Origin: Sphingobacteriales bacterium 44-61
GTDB lineage: Bacteria > Bacteroidota > Bacteroidia > Chitinophagales > Chitinophagaceae
Direction of reading: 5' to 3'
DNA length: 64,000 bases
NCBI GenBank assembly: GCA_001898405.1
Contig: MKTW01000003.1
Coordinates: 62,001-126,000 of the forward strand
A program made the position numbers and the translations under genes. Shown one piece after another: positions 1 to 7,184 of the stretch. The notes under the pieces were generated by a model. It worked only from the letters and a program-made list of their open reading frames with translations, searched no databases and was not told the DNA's origin. Position 1 is the first letter of the stretch, and every line of letters starts with the position of its first letter.

Positions 1-774
1 CTTATCCTTAGCCAGGTGATCCTTAGCCTGCAGCTTGGTTTCGCTATTATTCCACTCATTCATTTTGTAAGCGATAAAAAGACCATGGGCAGCTTTGCGA
101 TCAAGCCCGTGGTGCAGGCCGCCGCCTGGCTGATCACTGCCATACTCGTATACCTGAACCTCAGCATGGTAACAGGGCAGGCAGCCGATTTTTTTGCAGA
201 GCCCGGCCACTGGTTCGGCAAACTAATGATCATTCTCTCAGGCCTGATCTTCATAGTGCTGCTGATCATTTCAATCATTTATCCTTTGCTCAAAAAGAGA
301 TGGTCGCAGGTGCAGGTGCAATTGCACCCTGAAGCAACGGCCTTGCATTCCCTGGAAGTGCCGGCTTATTCAACCGTTGCCGTAGCGCTCGACTTCAGTG
401 AAAACGACCAGAAGTTGCTGGCTCATGCACTGGGCCAGGGAGGACCTCAAACAAAATATGTGCTCGTGCATGTGGTGGAAAGCGTTTCCGCCCGCATCTA
501 TGAGCAGGACAGTGATGATCTCGAAACAGAGAAGGATAAGGAGCATCTGGCTTTTTATGCACAGCAATTGCTGGAAAGGGGATTTACAGCGGAAGCAAAA
601 ATCGGTTTTGGAAGCCGTGCAAGAGAGATCGTAAGATTGGTGAATGAATCAGGGGCTGGCATGCTGGTGATCGGCGCGCATGGGCATAGCGGGATAAAGG
701 ATTTGTTGTATGGGGAAACGATCAATACAGTGAGGCATGAGTTGAAGATACCTGTTCTGGTAGTTAACTTATAG
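1..774 (+). CDS. Nramp-family divalent metal transporter with C-terminal universal stress (Usp) domain, 5' partial
   Basis: The reading frame is open to the left window edge, so only the last 257 residues are present. The first part (LSLQLGFAIIPLIHF, then VSDKKTMG) matches the late transmembrane region of Nramp/MntH transporters, which import Mn2+ or Fe2+ with protons. Two more hydrophobic segments follow, then a basic loop (LLKKRW). From about residue 120 a soluble UspA-like domain begins (YSTVAVALDFSEND) and ends with the nucleotide-loop signature IGAHGHSGIKDLL and a final VPVLVV-like strand (IPVLVVNL). Transporter-Usp fusions are known in Bacteroidota; the Usp part may sense ATP or stress, which is inference. 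A GTG at 16 is an internal codon, not the start. The gene converges on the Crp-like gene with one base between the stop codons. Confidence 0.85.
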   Translation, partial: LILSQVILSLQLGFAIIPLIHFVSDKKTMGSFAIKPVVQAAAWLITAILVYLNLSMVTGQAADFFAEPGHWFGKLMIILSGLIFIVLLIISIIYPLLKKRWSQVQVQLHPEATALHSLEVPAYSTVAVALDFSENDQKLLAHALGQGGPQTKYVLVHVVESVSARIYEQDSDDLETEKDKEHLAFYAQQLLERGFTAEAKIGFGSRAREIVRLVNESGAGMLVIGAHGHSGIKDLLYGETINTVRHELKIPVLVVNL

Positions 775-775
775 T

Positions 776-1381
776 TTAAGCTGCCATATTATTCGTTGGA
801 TTATTCCGCAAAAGATGCTTAAACCGGCTAAAGGTCTCCGGTTTGATATTGAGATAAGAAGCCAAATATTTTTGCGGCACACGGCGCATCAGTTCAGGGT
901 TCTTGTTCACAAATGCGAGGAAGCGCTCACGTGGTGTCATCTTGATCATTTGCATTTGCCAGATATCGCTGATGATCATCATATGGGTGATCACGAGCCT
1001 GCCCAGCCGTTCCATTTTTTTGGACTGGGTGTACAGTTCTTCGAGCTTATCCTGGCGGATGGAGATCACCGTAGATGGCTCAATAGCCTCCACAAAATAT
1101 TCAGAAGGCCTGCGGCTGAGAAAAGATTGCTGGCTGAGAATGATCTGTCCTTCCGTTGAGATCTGGATATTGTTCTCAACCTTGCTTGTCTTGTAATATT
1201 TGCGGATAATGCCTTTGGTGATAAAGTTGAAGTAATTCTCTATCTCCCCTTCTCTGACCAGGAATTCCTTTTTACGGAAACGGCGCACCTTGAGCAAGGG
1301 CTGTATGCTCTTTTCAAATTCCTCGTCAGTTATTGCGACGAATTTGCGTAGAAAACCTAAAAACAACTTGACGTTTTCCAT
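776..1381 (-). CDS. Crp/Fnr-family transcriptional regulator
   Basis: This 201-residue protein has the layout of Bacteroidota Crp/Fnr-like regulators. A cyclic-nucleotide-binding-like beta roll spans about residues 25-115 (KEFLVREGEIENYFNFITKG resembles the usual phosphate-cassette region but lacks an obvious cAMP-binding Arg-Ser pair). A long dimerisation helix follows, then a short helix-turn-helix near the C terminus (RVPQKYLASYLNIKPETFSR). The recognition helix with PETFSR is typical of the family. The effector is unknown; cAMP binding is doubtful. The gene faces the Nramp-Usp gene and is followed upstream by a 362-base gene-free stretch, so it probably has its own promoter there. Confidence 0.85.
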   Translation of the reverse strand: MENVKLFLGFLRKFVAITDEEFEKSIQPLLKVRRFRKKEFLVREGEIENYFNFITKGIIRKYYKTSKVENNIQISTEGQIILSQQSFLSRRPSEYFVEAIEPSTVISIRQDKLEELYTQSKKMERLGRLVITHMMIISDIWQMQMIKMTPRERFLAFVNKNPELMRRVPQKYLASYLNIKPETFSRFKHLLRNNPTNNMAA

Positions 1382-1486
1382 AATGCAATAGGCCCATTCA
1401 TATGTAAAAGTTACGTAAAAAAAATACGATCCAAAACAACGCCGGACTATTTTTTTCCTTTCCGGGCAGGGCTTCAGAATTGGTGG

Positions 1487-1516
1487 TTGAATTAGGCCTG
1501 ATATATTGTAGCTTTG
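1487..1516 (+). promoter_or_regulatory. Predicted promoter of icd (Bacteroidota type)
   Basis: TTG at 1487-1489, a 19-base spacer, and TAGCTTTG at 1509-1516 fit the Bacteroidota primary-sigma consensus (TTTG or TTG at -33, TAnnTTTG at -7). Transcription would start near 1520, giving icd a leader of about 220 bases that contains the inverted repeat at 1518-1711. The promoter is predicted, not proven. Confidence 0.5.
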
Positions 1517-1517
1517 C

Positions 1518-1711
1518 CCTCCTTCGCTAAAGCTACGGCGGGCACGGCTCTCTAAAGTTTCGGCAAGTGAGGCCCTCTAAAACCGTTAAAGTTGACGGTG
1601 AGGCCCAAAATGTTTGGTTTGGGTAACAAGGCTAACCAAAGCTTCTTTTTGGCTGGCAATATTAATCAAACCCGGGCGGCCTGGAGTCCGCCGTAACTTT
1701 AGCGAAGGAGG
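1518..1711. repeat. 24-base inverted repeat with 146-base spacer in the icd leader
   Basis: The arm at 1518-1541 (CCTCCTTCGCTAAAGCTACG plus GCGG) is the reverse complement of the arm at 1688-1711 at 23 of 24 positions. Inside lie shorter repeated pieces: two CTCTAAA...GTGAGGCC units near 1550-1605 and a 7-base hairpin, TTTGGTT (1613-1619) with AACCAAA (1634-1640). No protein is encoded. A related 22-base sequence lies between parA and parB at 31471-31492. This looks like a dispersed palindromic element or a structured leader. The rest of the 1382-1743 gap holds only AT-rich sequence and the predicted promoter. Confidence 0.7.
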
Positions 1712-1743
1712 AAGAAATTTTAAACTCAAAACCTAGCTTTATT

Positions 1744-2973
1744 ATGGCCCAAAAGATCAAAGTTGCTAATCCAGTAGTTGAGCTGGATGGAGACGAAATG
1801 ACTCGCATTATCTGGAAGTTCATTAAAGACAAACTGATCCTCCCTTATGTGGATGTTGACATAAAGTATTTTGACCTTGGCGTGGAGCATCGTGATGCGA
1901 CCAATGACCAGGTTACTATTGATGCTGCCAATGCCATCAAACAATATGGTGTAGGCATTAAATGCGCCACCATCACTCCCGACGAAGAAAGGGTAAAAGA
2001 ATTCAAGTTGAAGCAAATGTGGAAGAGCCCTAATGGCACTATCCGTAATATCCTTGATGGCACTGTATTCCGCGAGCCGATCGTAATTAAGAATATCCCC
2101 CGGCTGGTTACCACCTGGGACCGCCCGATCATTGTAGGCCGTCATGCTTTTGGCGACCAGTACAGGGCTACTGATTTCGTTGTTCCCGGCAAAGGAAAAC
2201 TCACTATTAAGTTCGAAGGAGAAGATGGTAAAGTGATCGAACATGAAGTGTTCCAGTTCAAAGGGCCCGGCGTATCCCTCTCTATGTACAATACCGATGA
2301 GAGCATTGCAGGTTTTGCACGTAGCTGTATGAACATGGCACTGTCAAAAGGATGGCCGCTCTACCTCTCTACCAAAAACACTATCCTGAAAAAATATGAC
2401 GGCCGCTTCAAGGACATCTTCCAGGATATTTATGAAAAAGAATTCAAGGCCCAGTTTGAAAAAGCAGGCATCGTGTATGAGCACCGCCTGATCGATGATA
2501 TGGTGGCCAGCGCCATGAAATGGAATGGCGGTTTTGTTTGGGCCTGTAAAAACTACGACGGCGATGTGCAGAGCGATTCTGTGGCACAGGGTTTTGGCTC
2601 CCTCGGCCTTATGACCTCCGTCCTTGTTACACCTGATGGTAAGACCATGGAAGCAGAAGCAGCCCATGGAACAGTTACCCGTCACTACCGCGAACATCAA
2701 AAAGGTAATCCTACTTCTACCAACCCCATTGCATCCATTTTTGCATGGACAAGAGGCCTGGCTTTCCGCGGCAAGCTGGACAATAACCAGCCGCTGATCG
2801 ATTTCGCCAGTGCACTGGAAGCTGTTTGTATTGAAACAGTGGAAGAAGGCAAAATGACCAAAGACCTTGCGATCACTATCAAACCAAAAGTGGAACATGG
2901 TAAAGACTATTTGTACACACAGGAATTCCTGGATGCGATAGATGCAAACCTGAAAAAGAAAATGAAGCTGTGA
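1744..2973 (+). CDS. icd: NADP-dependent isocitrate dehydrogenase
   Basis: The 409-residue product converts isocitrate to 2-oxoglutarate and CO2 with NADPH formation in the TCA cycle. It has the size and motifs of the homodimeric type II enzymes also found in eukaryotes: [13 protein letters not shown] at the N terminus, [18 protein letters not shown] for substrate binding, [20 protein letters not shown] in the metal/NADP region and [17 protein letters not shown] in the cofactor site. The length matches the family. The ATG at 1744 starts the conserved N terminus. The gene has a long leader with a palindromic element and is followed by a strong hairpin at 3029-3060, so it is probably monocistronic. 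Confidence 0.95.
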   Translation: MAQKIKVANPVVELDGDEMTRIIWKFIKDKLILPYVDVDIKYFDLGVEHRDATNDQVTIDAANAIKQYGVGIKCATITPDEERVKEFKLKQMWKSPNGTIRNILDGTVFREPIVIKNIPRLVTTWDRPIIVGRHAFGDQYRATDFVVPGKGKLTIKFEGEDGKVIEHEVFQFKGPGVSLSMYNTDESIAGFARSCMNMALSKGWPLYLSTKNTILKKYDGRFKDIFQDIYEKEFKAQFEKAGIVYEHRLIDDMVASAMKWNGGFVWACKNYDGDVQSDSVAQGFGSLGLMTSVLVTPDGKTMEAEAAHGTVTRHYREHQKGNPTSTNPIASIFAWTRGLAFRGKLDNNQPLIDFASALEAVCIETVEEGKMTKDLAITIKPKVEHGKDYLYTQEFLDAIDANLKKKMKL

Positions 2974-3028
2974 TGATCGTTGGCCGATGACTATTGGCCG
3001 ACGCTCAACTTTAAAGATGTATAAATGC

Positions 3029-3060
3029 ACAAGGGCCTTCTCAAAAAAGAAGGCCCTTGT
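3029..3060 (+). terminator. Predicted hairpin terminator after icd
   Basis: ACAAGGGCCTTC at 3029-3040 pairs perfectly over 12 bases with GAAGGCCCTTGT at 3049-3060 around an 8-base loop. The following sequence is AT-rich but has only a weak T run. It lies 55 bases after the icd stop and before the PrsW start. Confidence 0.6.
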
Positions 3061-3133
3061 TATACTATATATCCATAGATGCTTCTATGTTAAATCAGCC
3101 ATCAGCCAACGCAATTTTCCCTATCTTTCCTTC

Positions 3134-4345
3134 ATGCAGCTCCTTTCCCTCGCCATAGCACCCGGCATTGCTATCTGCCTCTTCATTTTTCACCGTGATG
3201 CATATAACCGGGAACCTAAACTGAACCTGATCGTCAGTTTCCTGCTGGGCATTTTAGCGGTGTATCCTGCAGCTTTGATCGAGAGATTCCTGGTTTCTTA
3301 CAGCAACAACAGTATTAGTGGTGTATTCATTACCGCCTTTTTATTTGTTGCCCTGGTGGAAGAGCTGATGAAGTTCCTGGCATTGCGCTTTTATGCTTAT
3401 CCCCGTAAAAGCTTTGATGAGCCGCTTGACGGTATTGTATATGCAGTGATGGTAAGCATGGGCTTTGCCACCCTCGAAAACATTTTATATGTATGGCAAT
3501 CGGACCAGTCGGGCCAGGGTTACCAGGTAGCTTTTATGCGGATGTTCCTAGCAGTGCCTGCTCATGCTACATTTGGCGTGTTGATGGGCTATCATGCGGG
3601 CAAGGCAAAATTTGCACAGCATCATAAAACAGGTTTGCTGCTGCTGGGGTTATTCTGGGCTACCCTGTTCCATGGGCTGTATGATTTCTTCCTGTTCCTT
3701 CGCGAGTCGCCCGATGTAAAATATTTTATTGCAGACGGGCTGCTGCTGGCCGGAGCACTGGCTTCCTTTATTATCGGCATCCGGCTTAGCTTTATTCATC
3801 TCAAAAAACACCGTAAACTTTCCCAACAAACTTATAATCCAATGGAGACAATGAGCTTGCGCAAGGCATACGTACATGATATACCTCTTATCCGCGACCT
3901 GGCATTCAGGATCTGGCCAACAGCATACGGTCAGATCATTTCACAAGGCCAGATAGATTATATGCTCGACCTGATGTATAGCGAACAATCTTTGGAAAAA
4001 CAGATGCAGGAAGGCAATGAGTTCATCTTAGCTTATGATGGCGTGGAACCTGTCGGTTTTGCATCTGTTGGCCTGACTGAACCCGGGGTATATAAACTGC
4101 ATAAACTGTACGTACTGCCTTCACAGCAAGGGCGCGGCACCGGCCGTTTCCTGATTGAAAATGTTATCAAAGCTGCAAAAGCAAAAGGTGCGCATGCACT
4201 TCAACTGAACGTCAACCGCCAGAACCCTGCAATTGAATTCTATAAAAGGATGGGGTTCTCCATTATCAACGACGTGGAGATTGATATCGGGAATGGATAC
4301 CAGATGGTAGATCATGTAATGGAAAAACGATTTGAGCAGGTATAA
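3134..4345 (+). CDS. PrsW-family intramembrane protease fused to a GNAT acetyltransferase
   Basis: The first 235 or so residues form a multi-pass membrane protein with PrsW signatures: the EEL of VALVEELMKFLALR, the DEPLDGIVYAVMVSMGFATLEN block, a conserved HATFGVLMGY helix, and HGLYDF. PrsW is a glutamic-type membrane protease that in Bacillus cleaves an anti-sigma factor. After a basic linker (LKKHRKL) the frame continues without a stop into a complete GNAT N-acetyltransferase: LRKAYVHDIPLIRDL, then LYVLPSQQGRGTGRFLIE (acetyl-CoA loop) and NPAIEFYKRMGF. The chosen ATG at 3134 begins the first membrane helix; upstream in-frame codons lie across the icd terminator. Either this is a true fusion or a stop between two genes has been lost; an ATG at 3842 could serve as a separate GNAT start. 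The substrates are unknown. Confidence 0.75.
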   Translation: MQLLSLAIAPGIAICLFIFHRDAYNREPKLNLIVSFLLGILAVYPAALIERFLVSYSNNSISGVFITAFLFVALVEELMKFLALRFYAYPRKSFDEPLDGIVYAVMVSMGFATLENILYVWQSDQSGQGYQVAFMRMFLAVPAHATFGVLMGYHAGKAKFAQHHKTGLLLLGLFWATLFHGLYDFFLFLRESPDVKYFIADGLLLAGALASFIIGIRLSFIHLKKHRKLSQQTYNPMETMSLRKAYVHDIPLIRDLAFRIWPTAYGQIISQGQIDYMLDLMYSEQSLEKQMQEGNEFILAYDGVEPVGFASVGLTEPGVYKLHKLYVLPSQQGRGTGRFLIENVIKAAKAKGAHALQLNVNRQNPAIEFYKRMGFSIINDVEIDIGNGYQMVDHVMEKRFEQV

Positions 4346-4366
4346 GTAGATGATCGGCGATACCTT

Positions 4367-4828
4367 TTATTCGTTGCAGCGCAGATACTTCTTCGGGTCT
4401 ACCGGCGTTTCAAAATCATAAACCAGCAATTCAACAGGTTCCCCGGGTTGATTGTAACCAAGCGCCTGTCCTGATTTTACTCTTTGGTTGGGTTTAACAG
4501 CAACCTTGCTGATACCGCTTATCCAGAACCAGTAATCCTGGTGATAGTATACAATTTCCCATTTCCCTTCCTGGTCACGCTGCACCTTGCTGATCACTGC
4601 ATCCATGGAAGCTTTCACCACGGTATCGGTATTGCTTGAAAGCACCAGCTTCAACTCCTGCTGCGCATCACCCCTTTTTTCTTTGGGGGTTATATCCGTG
4701 GCTTGCTGAAGTATGCAGGAAAGGACCAGGGAGTCTTTTGGCTGACGCCTGCCTTTTTGGGCCGAAGAAACAGTGGGCAACAACAGGGATGCCATCACAA
4801 TTGAGGTGATAAGAACAGATAGTTTCAT
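4367..4828 (-). CDS. Exported protein with a degenerate M23 (LytM-like) peptidase fold
   Basis: A signal peptide (about residues 1-23, ending SSAQ) precedes a 130-residue region. Its second half follows the LytM/M23 beta-sandwich pattern: DAVISKV, then the tyrosine-rich strand WEIVYYHQDYWFWISG, then VKPNQRVKSGQALGY and a final LLVYDFETPVDPKKYL. In active M23 enzymes the zinc comes from HxxxD and HxH motifs; these are absent here, so catalysis is unlikely. It may bind cell-wall glycan or peptide instead, which is inference. The gene lies directly downstream of the small gene at 4858-5160 with 29 bases between, probably in the same transcript. Placement in M23 rests on pattern only. Confidence 0.5.
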   Translation of the reverse strand: MKLSVLITSIVMASLLLPTVSSAQKGRRQPKDSLVLSCILQQATDITPKEKRGDAQQELKLVLSSNTDTVVKASMDAVISKVQRDQEGKWEIVYYHQDYWFWISGISKVAVKPNQRVKSGQALGYNQPGEPVELLVYDFETPVDPKKYLRCNE

Positions 4829-4857
4829 AATGTATTGGATAATGAATAAATAAAAGC

Positions 4858-5160
4858 TTAGTGCTCGTACCCGATAGTGAGCTTTTTGGCCATCTCTGCG
4901 CTCATTCCTTCTGCAGAAGTGCCATAGCCTGTCACCAGCACGCCTTTTTTCCCGGTATTGCTTTCAATGCCATACACCGCTGCTTCATCGGCAGGGTCGG
5001 AATTTCCTTCAAAACGATATACCTCAACAATTTCAAAATCATTGATATTATACCTGTCTCCATGGCAGATCAGGCAGTTTTCAGACAGGTTGAAATCTGT
5101 ATCATAACCTCTTGTTTTTAAACCATTCACGGCTGCTGAAACGGTGTCATATACGTACAT
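4858..5160 (-). CDS. Small conserved Bacteroidota protein (often labelled phosphoribosylpyrophosphate synthetase)
   Basis: This roughly 100-residue protein has the recognisable Bacteroidota sequence YDTVSAAVNGLKTRGYDTDF, then CLICHGD, FEIVEVYRFEG, SDPADEAAVYGIES and KGVLVTGYG near the end. Databases often call it phosphoribosylpyrophosphate synthetase, but it is far too short and lacks the PRPP-binding loop, so the name should not be trusted; the function is unknown. The start at 5160 is preferred over an in-frame ATG at 5226 because a TAACTTTG box at 5184-5191 would place the transcript start between them and because the conserved region begins there. The gene is divergent from ahcY. Confidence 0.65.
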   Translation of the reverse strand: MYVYDTVSAAVNGLKTRGYDTDFNLSENCLICHGDRYNINDFEIVEVYRFEGNSDPADEAAVYGIESNTGKKGVLVTGYGTSAEGMSAEMAKKLTIGYEH

Positions 5161-5183
5161 ATCAGGGAGCTTTTGGGTGTAAT

Positions 5184-5191
5184 CAAAGTTA
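5184..5191 (-). promoter_or_regulatory. Predicted -7 box for the small conserved gene
   Basis: TAACTTTG on the minus strand fits TAnnTTTG and lies 23 bases before the ATG at 5160. No convincing -33 TTTG is seen at the usual distance (a TTGA is 16 bases upstream). It helps decide the start codon of the downstream gene. Confidence 0.35.
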
Positions 5192-5249
5192 GGATAAAGA
5201 TTCTTATCAACAGCCCTTATGACCATTAGGCTTTTATAAGGGTATCTTG

Positions 5250-5257
5250 TACCTTTG
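5250..5257 (+). promoter_or_regulatory. Predicted -7 promoter box of ahcY
   Basis: TACCTTTG matches TAnnTTTG exactly and lies 23 bases before the ahcY ATG. The -33 region (around 5227) has no clear TTTG. The intergenic region is shared with the divergent small gene. Confidence 0.4.
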
Positions 5258-5280
5258 CACGCAAAATCAAATACAACAAA

Positions 5281-6606
5281 ATGTCTACAGTATCAAAATC
5301 CATTGACTTTTCATTACCCTATAAAGTGGCCGATATTTCACTGGCTGAATGGGGCCGCAAAGAAATACGCCTGGCCGAAGCAGAAATGCCCGGTCTGATG
5401 TCCATCCGTGCTGAGTACGGTCCTTCCCAGCCCCTCAAAGGCGCAAGGGTTGCCGGATGTTTGCACATGACCATCCAAACGGCCGTGCTGATCGAAACAC
5501 TGGTGGCACTGGGTGCTGAAGTAAAATGGAGCTCTTGCAATATATTCTCTACACAGGACCATGCTGCTGCGGCTATCGCTGCTGCAGGCATCGGCGTGTT
5601 TGCATGGAAAGGCCAGACACAGGAAGAAGCTGACTGGTGTATTGAGCAAACCCTGTTCTTCGGCGGCAAGGAAAGGCCCCTGAACATGATCCTGGATGAT
5701 GGTGGCGACCTGACCAATATGGTGCTGGACACTTATCCTGAACTGGTGCAGCACGTAAAAGGTATTTCTGAAGAAACCACTACCGGTGTTCACCGCCTCT
5801 ATGAAAGAGTAGCGAAAGGCACTTTGCCAATGCCTGCTATCAACGTGAACGATTCAGTTACCAAATCCAAATTCGATAACAAATACGGATGTAAAGAATC
5901 ACTGGTTGACTCTATCCGCCGCGCTACGGATGTGATGCTGGCTGGTAAAGTAGCCGTAGTAGGTGGTTATGGTGATGTAGGTAAAGGTTCTGCCGCTTCA
6001 CTGGCAGGTGCCGGTTGCCGCGTGATCGTTACCGAAATCGACCCTATCTGTGCGCTGCAGGCTGCCATGGACGGTTTCGAAGTAAAGAAAATGGTCAATG
6101 CCGTTAAAGAAGCAGATATCGTTGTTACAGCTTCCGGTTGCCGCGACCTGATCACTGGCGAGCATTTCAAACTGATGAAAGATAAAACCATCGTTTGTAA
6201 TATCGGCCACTTCGATATCGAGATCGATATCGCCTGGCTGAACAAAAACTATGGCCATACCAAAGACACGATCAAACCACAGGTGGACATCTACAATGTA
6301 GACGGACATGATGTGATCATCCTCGCAGAAGGCCGCCTGGTGAACCTGGGTTGCGCTACAGGACACCCTTCCTTCGTAATGAGTAATTCTTTCTCTAACC
6401 AGACACTGGCTCAGATAGAACTGTGGATCAACCATAAGAATTACGAAAACAAAGTGTATGTGTTGCCTAAGCACCTGGATGAGAAAGTGGCTCGTCTCCA
6501 CCTCGCTAAGATCAGCGTTGAACTGGACGAACTGACCACTGCACAATCTGAATACCTTGGTATCACCAAAGAAGGTCCATTCAAACCTGAACACTACCGC
6601 TACTAA
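5281..6606 (+). CDS. ahcY: Adenosylhomocysteinase (S-adenosylhomocysteine hydrolase)
   Basis: The 441-residue cytoplasmic enzyme hydrolyses S-adenosylhomocysteine to adenosine and homocysteine, relieving product inhibition of SAM methyltransferases. It shows the family's core motifs: [16 protein letters not shown] and [16 protein letters not shown] in the substrate domain, [26 protein letters not shown] around the catalytic Lys/Asp/Asn, the NAD-binding loop [23 protein letters not shown], and the C-terminal KPEHYRY tail that reaches into the partner subunit's NAD site. Length and start match the family. A TACCTTTG box lies upstream and a terminator downstream, so it is likely transcribed alone. 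Confidence 0.97.
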   Translation: MSTVSKSIDFSLPYKVADISLAEWGRKEIRLAEAEMPGLMSIRAEYGPSQPLKGARVAGCLHMTIQTAVLIETLVALGAEVKWSSCNIFSTQDHAAAAIAAAGIGVFAWKGQTQEEADWCIEQTLFFGGKERPLNMILDDGGDLTNMVLDTYPELVQHVKGISEETTTGVHRLYERVAKGTLPMPAINVNDSVTKSKFDNKYGCKESLVDSIRRATDVMLAGKVAVVGGYGDVGKGSAASLAGAGCRVIVTEIDPICALQAAMDGFEVKKMVNAVKEADIVVTASGCRDLITGEHFKLMKDKTIVCNIGHFDIEIDIAWLNKNYGHTKDTIKPQVDIYNVDGHDVIILAEGRLVNLGCATGHPSFVMSNSFSNQTLAQIELWINHKNYENKVYVLPKHLDEKVARLHLAKISVELDELTTAQSEYLGITKEGPFKPEHYRY

Positions 6607-6627
6607 TAACAGTAAATATTTAATGCG

Positions 6628-6657
6628 AAAGCCATCTGTGAAAACGGATGGCTTTTT
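6628..6657 (+). terminator. Intrinsic terminator after ahcY
   Basis: AAAGCCATC (6628-6636) pairs with GATGGCTTT (6647-6655), extended by a wobble and a G-C pair, and is followed by T residues. Its T tract runs directly into the predicted promoter box of the next gene. Confidence 0.75.
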
Positions 6658-6664
6658 ATATTTG
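6657..6664 (+). promoter_or_regulatory. Predicted -7 box of the SET-domain gene, overlapping a terminator tail
   Basis: TATATTTG fits TAnnTTTG exactly. It ends six bases before the ATG at 6671, so the transcript would be leaderless or nearly so. The box uses the T tract of the ahcY terminator. Confidence 0.4.
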
Positions 6665-6670
6665 CGCACC

Positions 6671-7105
6671 ATGGCATTACTTGAAAAGCAACTCGTGGTG
6701 AAGAAATCCGCCCTCCCTAACTCAGGCAAAGGCCTTTTCACCAAAAAACCCATTCCCAAAGGAATATTGATCGTAGAATATAAAGGACGCGTTACCACCT
6801 GGAAAGAAGTGGAAGGCGAAGAGAATGGTTATATCTATTTTGTCAATAACCAGTATGTGATCGATGCAAGACCCTATAAATCTGCATTGGCAAAATATGC
6901 GAACGATGCAAGGGGACTCTCAAAAGTAAAAGGGCTGTTCAACAATTCCGAATATGTAGAAGAGAACGGCAAAGTGTACATCAAATCAAAAAAAGACATT
7001 CCTGCCGGCGCTGAGATATTTGTAGGATATGGTAAAGAATACTGGGACACGATCCGTCATAATATCAAAATAGATATTGCCAATAAGAAGGCGGGAAGGA
7101 AATAA
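6671..7105 (+). CDS. SET-domain protein (putative lysine methyltransferase)
   Basis: The 144-residue protein is a minimal SET domain. It begins with the typical SALPNSGKGLFTKKPIPKG strand-turn, continues with IVEYKGRV, VIDARPYKSALAKYAND (substrate/SAM region), and ends with AGAEIFVGYGKEYW, which resembles the GEEI.. Y-G-..YW close of SET enzymes. The usual NHSC motif is replaced by a NDA/NNSE-like region, as in other short bacterial SET proteins. Such enzymes methylate lysine in proteins using SAM; the target is unknown. The in-frame extension upstream to 6557 overlaps ahcY and its terminator and is rejected in favour of the ATG at 6671. Its position after SAH hydrolase is suggestive but may be chance. 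Confidence 0.8.
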   Translation: MALLEKQLVVKKSALPNSGKGLFTKKPIPKGILIVEYKGRVTTWKEVEGEENGYIYFVNNQYVIDARPYKSALAKYANDARGLSKVKGLFNNSEYVEENGKVYIKSKKDIPAGAEIFVGYGKEYWDTIRHNIKIDIANKKAGRK

Positions 7106-7184
7106 GTGTATTCTTAGCGCACTTTGCGACACCGGCACCATACATAAATCTTTCTCTGTATATTAGCCCACCAAAAAAATATGC

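Noticed and set aside
2344-3030. 228-codon open frame on the minus strand inside icd
   Set aside because: It is fully antisense to isocitrate dehydrogenase, has no recognisable domain, and reflects the codon pattern of the real gene.
4858-5160. Phosphoribosylpyrophosphate synthetase function for the small conserved gene
   Set aside because: At about 100 residues and without a PRPP loop it cannot be the enzyme; the label is probably propagated in databases.
5998-6798. 266-codon open frame on the minus strand across ahcY and the SET gene
   Set aside because: Antisense to two well-supported genes and reads through a terminator; composition is unlike a real protein.
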